A stretch of DNA of 64,000 bases from Dactylis glomerata (taxonomy: Eukaryota > Streptophyta > Magnoliopsida > Poales > Poaceae): assembly GCA_007115705.1 (NCBI GenBank), contig QXEO01002115.1, positions 945,227 to 1,009,226 of the forward strand, read 5' to 3'. Below, one piece after another: positions 56,821-64,000 of this stretch. A program made the position numbers and the translations under genes. The first letter of the stretch is position 1. Every line of letters begins with the position of its first letter. The notes beneath the pieces are model-generated. The model worked only from the letters and a program-made list of their open reading frames with translations, did not search any database and was not told the DNA's origin.

Positions 56821-58575
56821 TCAAGCAACAGTGGCTTCTGCGCTCTTCTCACCCTCACCACCCTGAGTAGCTGCCTTATTAGCCTCTGCCTCTGCGGCTG
56901 CATCCATCTCCTCTGCAGTAGCATCAACATCGTCTGTAGCAGGCCGGACCTGCTCCTCCTCAGGAAGTGGCTCTTCAACATAATCATTCTCGAATGCATC
57001 ATTAGGAACCTGATAGATCCTCAGCTGTGGCTTTGCAGGATCCTTCACAAGCACATACTTGCCCTCTTCAAACTTCATGCAGATGTCCACAAGTGACTTG
57101 ACAATTCCCCACATGTTTGAGGTGTTGAGGTTGATCTGGGCAGCGAAATCCCTAGGCTTGTACCCCATCACAGTGAGTATGGAATGGTTGAAGTGGTCAC
57201 GGGGTTGCACACGTGACACATAACCCAACTTCATCATGTCAGCACCAGAAAGCAAAGCCTGGGCTGTCCAGCGAGCAAGTTTGTTGGCATTGTTCTTGAG
57301 CTCCGTAGCAAGCACAGCACCACGCTGGCTCTCAAGCTTCTGCTTCCAGTCAACACCAGTAATCTTAGGATCAAACTCATTGAGTGCATTAAGCGTAAGG
57401 AACTGGCGAGCACCGCTTGCATCAGCGCCGGCAGCATGCACCTCACAGCGAGCAATAATACTAATATTGTCGTCCAGCTTCCAGCGGCGGTAGCGGTAGC
57501 AAACAGATGCCGCCTCCTCATTCTCAGTGGCAAACGGGTTAGGCTCATCAAAGGTAACCTTCTCACCATCACGGACTAGTACCTGCTGGGAGAAGTTCTG
57601 GTTGATGTAGGTCGCCTCAACAGCAAGAGACTGTGCTGAATTGATGTCATCCTTGTTCTCGGGGAGCTGCTCCTGCGCAGTCTCATTCACAGTGAGCAGA
57701 TCGATCTGGGCACCATCGCGCTTGTCAAAGAAGAGCTTGTTGCCCACGCGCTGCACTACGATGTCCCAGGAGAGGATGCTGCGGGGCGTGCACATAAGAG
57801 CGGCCAGGATAGCATCAGTAGCAAACACGGTGGCCTTGTCCTCCTCGGCAAGGCGGCGGATGATGGGATCGTCGGTGGTGGTGATCTTGAAGAAGTGGCG
57901 GTTCTTGAAGCGCTCGAGGCGGCGCTGCGTCTTGGGGTTGACGCGGTCGTAGGTGCGGTCGTAGGACTCGACGGCGCCGCAGACGAGGAGATCCTCGGGC
58001 TGGTCGTTGACGGCGAAGGAGAGCTTGGTGAAGTTGGCGAAGGGGATCTGCTCGAGCATGGTCCAGTCGGGCTGGATGTCGACGGAGGGCTTGGCCTGCG
58101 AGGCCTGGTTGCCGCGGAAGCCCTGGTGGTGGTGGGAGCGGTGGTTCTGGTAGTGGCGTTCGCGGCGGGCGCGCTCCTTCTCGGCCTCGCGGCGCTTGGC
58201 CTCGACCTCCTCGTCTCGGCGCTGGGGCAGCTGCGGGCGCTGGTTGAAGCGCCACTTGGGGCCGAAGCGTGGGTGGCGCGGCGGCGGCTTGGCGTCGACG
58301 AGGCTGAAGGAGGAGTCCTCGGCCGCGGCGGCGAGCGAGTCGTCGGCGGAGGTGAAGTCGAAGACGGAGTCGCGCGAGGCGGCGGCGTGCGCACCGGGGT
58401 GGCCCGGGTTGCGCGTCCAGTCGGCGATGCGGCCCAGCTTGTCGGAGCGGGAGAAGGGCGCGAAGGGGATGGAGGCGGTGGCGACGGCGCCACCCAGGAG
58501 CGGCGGCGCGGCCGGGGTCTCGGGAGGGCCCCAGCCGTCTGGGTTGAAGGGGACGACGCCGACGTCGAAGCCCAT
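56821..58575 (-). CDS. eIF3d (TIF3D1): Eukaryotic translation initiation factor 3 subunit D (584 aa)
   Basis: This single-exon ORF encodes a complete eIF3d, close to the usual plant length of about 590. The start is the conserved MGFDVGVVPFNPDGWGPPE. Residues about 100-165 are Arg/Glu/His-rich and probably unstructured. The conserved cap-binding core follows (FANFTKLSFAVNDQPEDLL, NRHFFKITTTDDPIIR, CTPRSILSWDIVVQRVGNKL, FDKRDGAQIDLLTVNE, YRYRRWKL, KLGYVSRVQPRDHFNH, WGIVKSLVDICMKF). The C-terminus is acidic. The protein is part of the eIF3 complex on the 40S ribosome in the cytoplasm, and its human counterpart can bind the mRNA cap. The 5' end of the ORF is strongly GC-rich, usual in grass genes. 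The promoter lies within 58576-58900. No damage is seen. Confidence 0.98.
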   Translation of the reverse strand: MGFDVGVVPFNPDGWGPPETPAAPPLLGGAVATASIPFAPFSRSDKLGRIADWTRNPGHPGAHAAASRDSVFDFTSADDSLAAAAEDSSFSLVDAKPPPRHPRFGPKWRFNQRPQLPQRRDEEVEAKRREAEKERARRERHYQNHRSHHHQGFRGNQASQAKPSVDIQPDWTMLEQIPFANFTKLSFAVNDQPEDLLVCGAVESYDRTYDRVNPKTQRRLERFKNRHFFKITTTDDPIIRRLAEEDKATVFATDAILAALMCTPRSILSWDIVVQRVGNKLFFDKRDGAQIDLLTVNETAQEQLPENKDDINSAQSLAVEATYINQNFSQQVLVRDGEKVTFDEPNPFATENEEAASVCYRYRRWKLDDNISIIARCEVHAAGADASGARQFLTLNALNEFDPKITGVDWKQKLESQRGAVLATELKNNANKLARWTAQALLSGADMMKLGYVSRVQPRDHFNHSILTVMGYKPRDFAAQINLNTSNMWGIVKSLVDICMKFEEGKYVLVKDPAKPQLRIYQVPNDAFENDYVEEPLPEEEQVRPATDDVDATAEEMDAAAEAEANKAATQGGEGEKSAEATVA

Positions 58576-59413
58576 GGTTGCTGCGGCGGATTGGATCGGG
58601 AGAGTGGTTGGAGGTGGCGGCGCAAGGGTGGGTTAGGGTTGGGAGGAGGACGAGGGGGATTTAGGGTTTGGGAAAACGAATATTTATTTTCTATCACTTG
58701 TATGGGCACCACATCGACTGGGCTTATGGTCCACATGTCAGCAAGAGTCTGATTCCAGCCCGTTAAACAAGTGGAATCGTTTTCCACATGAAAAGATATA
58801 TCTCACGTATGCCGTCAGGTCTATCAGATCCCTCAAAAAATAAATTTCAACCAAATTTGAGGGGATTATCAATCCAGATGATTCATTTTCTTGTTTATAT
58901 TGTTGTTTAGATGTTTTCTTCTTTATTCTTGGCTTTGGAGTTTGTACTGTGTTTCGAAATCATGTAACGTTCAGAAATCAACCAGTCCAGCGTACCAGAC
59001 AGTATTACATGAATCTTTCGAAAACGTACATAAATCAAATAGGTAACCAACAGTAGCTGAGAGCACATCCAGGTTTCAGACAACAGACAGTAGCAGGTTC
59101 AGAAACTTCAATTTATCAAATCTGGGTCTACTCATCAGTGCTAACCACAAGGAATAAGTCTCAGGAACACACGTTCTTATTCTGTCCCCTCGGACACTCA
59201 GTGTGGCATAATATTCCAAGATCCCATACCGAAAATTGTTACAGGTTATCAACCACGGAACAGCATAGCCCCGAAGATACGGCAATGTCGACGACGCAGT
59301 TCAAAATTCAGAGAGCATTACAGGCGTCTGGAGTACTTATTACTATGGCAACAAAACGGGCATGGGTGTAGCAAATGGCAGGGTTCCGTTCAAAAAAAAA
59401 GACATGAAGCTAC

Positions 59414-60861
59414 TCATTCCTTGTCCTCTGCCTTGTTCTCGGCCTTGTCCTCAGCCTCGGTGGAATCCTGGTTCTGGCTCGTAGCCTCGGTGGAATCCTG
59501 GTTCTGGCTCGTAGCCTCGGTAGGGGAGTTGGCACCCTCTGCAAGGCAAAAGTTGATGCTTGTAATGATGGTAAAATTAAACCTGCTGGATTGTGTTTGG
59601 GTGGCATGTTGTGATATGAAGTACCTTCGCCATCAGCAGATGCATGAAGAAATCGGCGTGAACGGGCTTGCTGTTGAGTAGGCTGCAAGAAGATTGAGGA
59701 AGATGAACGTTTGATAGCAAAAGAACATCGGCTTCACAAGCAAAAGTCAGTAACAAAAATGAAGGTGACATGTAATTTAAAATCAATTCAGTTTAGGTCC
59801 AAAAAGCTGGAATATATAGATAATGTGATCTATTGCATTATTAGAAGAAACACCCCAATGCACTGCTCAAACAGCTAGCCAAACAAAGGAAGTATTAACA
59901 GTAGTACAATACAAAGTATGTGCATTCATGGTAACAAAAATGAAGGTGACATGCAATTTAAAATCAATTCAGTTTAGGGCCAAAAGGATGGAATATATGG
60001 ATAATGTGATCTATTGGATTATTAAAAGAAACACCCCAATGAGCTGCTCAAATAGCTAGCAGATGATGCCAAATAAAGGAAGTATTAACAGTAATACAAT
60101 ACAAGGTATGTGCATTCGTACAAACAATGAGGGTGTGTTTTAGCACCTGTAATTTTGGTCGAAGTGCCTCAAGCGGTCCTTTAGGTTTCTGAGGATGTCC
60201 TCCTTGCTGCAGGAAACCGATGATCAGGTGAGCAAGATTGTGTAATAGCTGCATTGCTACGCCAAAATCCGTTTTAGCTTTTCAGAAGAAAAAAGAACAG
60301 TACGGTACCTTCCCCAGAGCCCAATCAGCAGAATCGAAGTAAGCTCGCTCATGATCCTGACAGACATTTTAACACAGGTGAAGTTAAATGGACATGGAGC
60401 TAAAGAAAAACGAACTTCAGTGATTGCATTATACATAGATGAGTTAAATTGTATATCTGTTTAACAGGTAGTAATAATATGCTAAGGCAATGATACCTTG
60501 GATATAAGTGGTGACTTTTTGGGCAGTACTCCTCCATACTTTTTCTTGATTACTGCTTCCTGCAAATACTCAGTTAAGTTGAATTGTGCTTATGGATATA
60601 ATTTCGACAGTCTTACAGTGGAAGCAAAATTAGCAAAATCATAGACAAATGAAAACAACCAAGCATACAAAAAATCTAAAGGTTAAGTATTGAAGTTAAC
60701 AGAATATGCTACCTCTTCCTGTGGTGAAGGCATCTCATTTACTTTATTCTGGTTCACAGTTTCCACTTTCACATCCGAAACATCTCCTTCAGGCCTCACT
60801 TGGCCAGTCGTATCATCAGATGGATTCCCCGACATACTGTACGAACCGAGGCTTCCACAAA
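59414..60861 (-). CDS. Endosulfine (ENSA/ARPP19) family protein, 158 aa, six coding exons
   Basis: Coding exons on the minus strand are 60835-60713, 60559-60497, 60356-60309, 60206-60147, 59682-59625 and 59538-59414. All junctions have GT...AG and join in phase. The third exon and its join to the fourth carry the family signature: FDSADW followed by LGKQGG. In animals and yeast the Ser of FDSxDY is phosphorylated by Greatwall/Rim15 kinase to inhibit PP2A-B55; the plant role is less settled. The second exon has KKKYGGVLPKKSPLISKD-type sequence, and the C-terminus is a low-complexity tail with a tandem EATSQNQDST repeat and an acidic/Lys end. The ATG exon begins at acceptor CTCCTTGTAG (60861), so an upstream non-coding exon exists. 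Confidence 0.93.
59454..59513 (-). repeat. 30-bp tandem duplication in the last endosulfine exon
   Basis: GCCTCGGTGGAATCCTGGTT and the next ten bases are repeated exactly (59454-59483, 59484-59513), adding one EATSQNQDST unit in frame. Identity between copies means it is recent. It lies in the disordered tail after the conserved core. Confidence 0.95.
59755..60110. repeat. About 181-bp tandem duplication in an endosulfine intron
   Basis: Copies start at about 59755 and 59936 with AAAAATGAAGGTGACATG and share CCCCAATG, GGAAGTATTAACAGTA and TATGTGCATTC in order, at around 90% identity. It lies in the intron between the fourth and fifth coding exons. The splice sites are unaffected. Confidence 0.85.
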
Positions 60862-63180
60862 CTACAAGGAGATAGGTTTCTTATCAGATAATTTATCTCA
60901 ATGCCATAAAAATTAGTGGCCATAAAACACGCCAGGGCATACACATATTGGAGAGGAAATCTGAAACATGTTCTAGAAAATGTATTCATATTTGAACCAT
61001 AATGTAGCACTAGCAGTACTAGGAGCATGTCACGTAAGTAACTAACTACCAAGGAATCGCACTAGGAGTACTAGGAGGATGTTACATAAGTAACTAGTAA
61101 CTACCAAGGAATCAATGTAAAAAAATTTACGCATGATTTCTTGGAAAAGTGGAGAGGTAGATAAAATTATGTAACCCATCCTGGAGGTGTCTCGATTTTA
61201 ACAGGTCTTGAAGAAGTATAAGTTCTAACATCAAACCTAACACTAGTATGACCAAGATTGTTGCTCGGTCGGTCATGTAACGGGAGTGGGACAAGTAGAA
61301 ACAGCAAAACAGGCAATGTTTTGAACAAGGCTATTGTCATTTACAGGACTGGATGAAGGCATTCAACCTGGACTCCACAGATGTCCCTATGTATTCCCCA
61401 GGACTTCAATATAGTACTTCAGACCAACAAGTATAAATACATCACCAATGATTTACCACTCTATGGAGGATCTAAATGACATAACAAGCCTGCAATCACT
61501 CATTGTATCTATGACCTATCACACAAACCCGTGGATTAAAGCGCAGCACTGCATACATCACAAAGAACGAGTTTCTTCTTCCCAATCAGTGAGTTACACA
61601 GCCAGCACGGACAAAGTATTCTACTAATATATGTAATTATTCAAACCCTGAGCTGTAAGTCTATTAAACAAGGCTGTTCTCTTTGAAATGACTGGGAGAA
61701 GGCAGTCAACCTGGAAACATATTTTTTCGCAGGACTTAAAATAAAGTACTCAAAACCAACAAGTAGAAATACAGCGTCGATGATTTATCCCTCTATGGCA
61801 AGTCAGTGTTAGATCATGTAAACAAACACTGAACTCATTTGTCAAATATGACCTACCACAGAACCCCGTGGATATATGTGCAGTATTGCATAAAACTCAA
61901 AGATCTTCTTTCCAATCAATGAGTTACTTTGTTGGCACGGACAAAGTTTCCTATATATATGTAAAATATCAAACTCCGAACTGTAATTCTATTGAAATAT
62001 CCCAAGTTAAATAAATTTATGATAGCCCAAATTATATTCCATGTAATAGGTAAACTGTTGTCCTTACTAGGAAATCCACATGGATGCACAGTACTGTTCA
62101 GTCAGTGCAAGTATAAAAAGTTCAGGCAAAGGAACCAAAAAAGTTATACACGATATAAAGCAGCAGTTTTAAAATAGTCCTAGTTCACAGAGATCTACCT
62201 GTCAAAGAAGCTTACGGTTGAGCAAGAATGCATGTAGGCCTCGATTTTCCCTACTGATTTGAGATCACCGTACAGTGCAGAATGTTTGTCGCAACATTCT
62301 TTGCAAAGATGATTGAGGATTACCCTAGCATGACTTAGCACAAAAGGGGCGGTACAAGTGATTTTTTCCCACATATTTTCAGGTAACAAAACAGAGACGT
62401 ATATGTAATGAATCAAAACTCTGAGCTGTAACACTACTGAAATATTCCCAGTTTAAGGAACTTTATGGTAACCCCCCAAACTGCATTCCCAGTGGGTATG
62501 ATGGCGTCCTTACTAAAAGAACAAATGGCTGTGAAGTACGGAGTACTGTTTAGTAAGGGAAGCTATAACTCACAATAAGTCCAAAGAACACAATATATAT
62601 ATATATATGAATTAGGAAAATGGTTCAGTACTCCCAATATATACACAACTTAAGTACATAGCACGGTAATTCTAAATAGTGATCGCAGAGATCTACTTGT
62701 GAAACCAGCTTTGTTTGAGCCCCCCCAAAAAAAGGCAGGCAGGCCTCGATTTCCCTTACTGATTTGAGAACAAAGCACAGGCCCGGAAGATGTTTGTGGC
62801 AACATTCGTCACAAAATGATTGCGGAACATCTTAGCATAAACATGAACTGCAACCGGGGAGGCTAACAAGTGATCCCCCCCCCCCCCCCCCCCCCAATGC
62901 TGCTGGTGCTTAGGTAGCACAGCAGAAACGCACAAAATCAACCATCCCTCCCACGTGAGATCATCGCTAGTTACGAACTCACAGCATCAACCGATTATAG
63001 GTACGGAGAAATCCCGAAACGAAGGCGTCACTCCTCCCTGCATCAACTCCCTCTACCTCCTCCCCACATCATGCATCACTCGTCTCAAACCGCAAACTCC
63101 CTCTAACAGGGGCGGATCTAGGTGGTGCGCACGGGACCCGTGGACGCCAGTATGGTCTAACTAATCACTGGAGCTCGTAC
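60862..63180 (-). other. Long 5'-UTR intron of the endosulfine gene with diverged tandem copies
   Basis: Proposed from the donor GTACGAGC (at 63180) after TTTCGAG and the acceptor at 60862-60863. It is 2.3 kb. Related blocks recur: about 61335-61675 and 61690-62005 (CAACCTGG, AAGTAxAAATACA, ACGGACAAAGT), a further decayed copy near 62395-62580, and a second pair at about 62188-62370 and 62692-62880 (GAGATCTAC, GGCCTCGATTT, ACTGATTTGAGA). It also has a TA microsatellite (about 62593-62608) and a run of 21 C (62875-62895). Confidence 0.65.
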
Positions 63181-63450
63181 CTCGAAACCGGGCGGGGCGG
63201 AGACAGCAGGGGCGCGATGTAGCGGCGGCGACGCGCGTGGGAGGCGGATGGGTCGGGGAGGTCGCGGCGGTGACGCTGAGCTACGGCGCGGCTGTAGCTC
63301 TAGGGAACGGCGGTGGCGGACTGCAGGCCGTACTGGGTCGGGTCAGGGCTCGGGGGATGAAGAGGAATGGAGACAGGACGGACCGTGGCGAGGAGAAGAC
63401 GGGCTTCGGCTGCGAGTGGAGAGCAGTGATCTGAATCTGATTCGATCTGT
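63181..63450 (-). other. Candidate 5'-UTR exon of the endosulfine gene
   Basis: A CpG-rich stretch on the minus strand contains pyrimidine-rich CTCTCCACTCGCAGCC near its start and ends at donor TTTCGAG/GTACGAGC. It fits a housekeeping-type first exon. The exact transcription start is unknown, and the small plus-strand ORFs here come from GC content. Confidence 0.5.
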
Positions 63451-63562
63451 CACGGAAACAGGAATGAATGGGGCAGGGTTTTTTTATTTGCGAAAAGGAC
63501 TTGTCAGTTTGTTATAAGTGCATAAAAAATAACTATTGCAAATAATAAGCGCATAAAAAATA

Positions 63563-63658
63563 CTTTCTCCTGATCGGAAATAAGTGTCAGTGACTTAGTA
63601 TAAACTTTATACTAAGTTAGTACAAAATCATCGACACTTATTTTTCGATTGGAGGGAG
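63563..63658. mobile_element. Stowaway-type MITE, 96 bp, upstream of the endosulfine gene
   Basis: The ends CTTTCTCCTGATCGGAAATA and, inverted, CTCCCTCCAATCGAAAAATA pair with each other. The centre is palindromic (TTAGTATAAACTTTATACTAA), and TA lies on both sides (63561-63562, 63659-63660). It is about 120 bp upstream of the candidate first exon, so it lies in the promoter. Confidence 0.85.
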
Positions 63659-63660
63659 TA

Positions 63661-64000
63661 GCAGATTTGGTGCACCCAAACACCACCGCTTCTGGTTTTT
63701 GAAATATTTGAGATTTTTGGAATCCTAAACATATATTTTTCAAAAAACCAGGAGCTCATGTGCCAAAGGCACTTTCCATACAAAAATTCACTACAGTACT
63801 ATTATATGTTCGGTCGAAGCTCACAAATATATTTTCTTTATTTCATCGCTTCCTCGTGAAATCTTGGTTTATCATAGTGAAGACCAGAGTGAGTTCATTT
63901 TTTTAGATCATATTTTGGTGGTATTTCCGCAAAAGAGAAATTTGCGAGAAGGTGAGCCAGTACTCTTTGAAATCAGGTTCACCTGTTATGCGGATGGTTT
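63661..64000. other. Upstream intergenic sequence, nothing recognised
   Basis: AT-rich, without a convincing ORF or repeat end within the window. Confidence 0.5.

Noticed and set aside
57756..58787. Long ORFs overlapping the 5' half of eIF3d in other frames and on the opposite strand
   Set aside because: The GC-rich first part of eIF3d lacks stop codons in several frames. These ORFs have Arg/Pro/Ser- or Gly/Val-rich composition and no domains, while the eIF3d frame is fully conserved.
59138..59400. A possible 5'-truncated LINE tail in the 3' UTR region of the endosulfine gene, with a faint zf-RVT-like motif and a GTTC-poly(A) end
   Set aside because: The motif is too weak and no target duplication was found.
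63108..63140. CAGGGGCGGATCTAGG, which resembles a hAT terminus
   Set aside because: No opposite end and no 8-bp target duplication were found nearby, so an element cannot be supported.

Overview
This window looks like a large grass genome, probably Triticeae or a close relative (inference). About 45.9 kb of it is one nest of LTR retrotransposons and DNA transposons. To the right is an 18 kb island with small repeats and two ordinary plant genes, eIF3d and an endosulfine (ENSA/ARPP19) gene. I found no bacterial-type features, CRISPR arrays, rRNA or tRNA genes.

The nest resolves base by base, because nearly every insertion still has its target-site duplication (TSD). The outer element is a Ty3/gypsy retrotransposon on the minus strand. 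It enters from the left edge and ends at its 330-bp 5' LTR (45610-45939). It encodes gag and protease on the minus strand, and two intron-containing accessory genes on the opposite strand (728-3463 and 3644-13025). Four elements were inserted into it: E1 (4527-12971, minus, TSD CATCA), a 790-bp hAT element (13341-14130, TSD GCTTGAGT), E2 (15258-32255, plus, TSD CTACG) and E3 (32774-44062, plus, TSD AGGTG). Two of these were hit in turn: E2's 5' LTR by a 7.5-kb Mutator-like element (16442-23979, TSD TTTATTTTA), and E3's gag by a solo LTR of the E1 family (34961-36709, TSD ACCTT).

E1, E2 and E3 are related Athila-type gypsy elements. All start TGATACG, have a primer site complementary to tRNA-Asp, and have an AAGCTTGGGG polypurine tract. 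E1, E2 and the outer element carry gag-protease but no polymerase. E3 alone has reverse transcriptase, RNase H and integrase, and it is broken by stops and frameshifts. E2 and E3 carry an extra ORF in the env position. In both, that ORF is preceded by a GC-rich hairpin cassette also found in their LTRs and followed by a polypurine-like tract, so it looks like a small transcription unit inside the element. I regard this as the most interesting structure here.

The Mutator-like element encodes a near-complete transposase with a C-terminal 8-residue repeat. It also carries a decayed ORF of 50-residue repeats, a reverse-strand host-like gene fragment, subterminal 70-bp repeats and an internal TIR-like segment, which suggests a composite element.

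The right-hand island (45.9-64 kb) holds two about 1.15-kb poly(A)-tailed retroposons with TSDs, Stowaway-type MITEs, and a decayed hAT transposase fragment. It also holds the intronless eIF3d gene and the six-coding-exon endosulfine gene, both on the minus strand. The non-coding sequence around these genes contains several old local tandem duplications.
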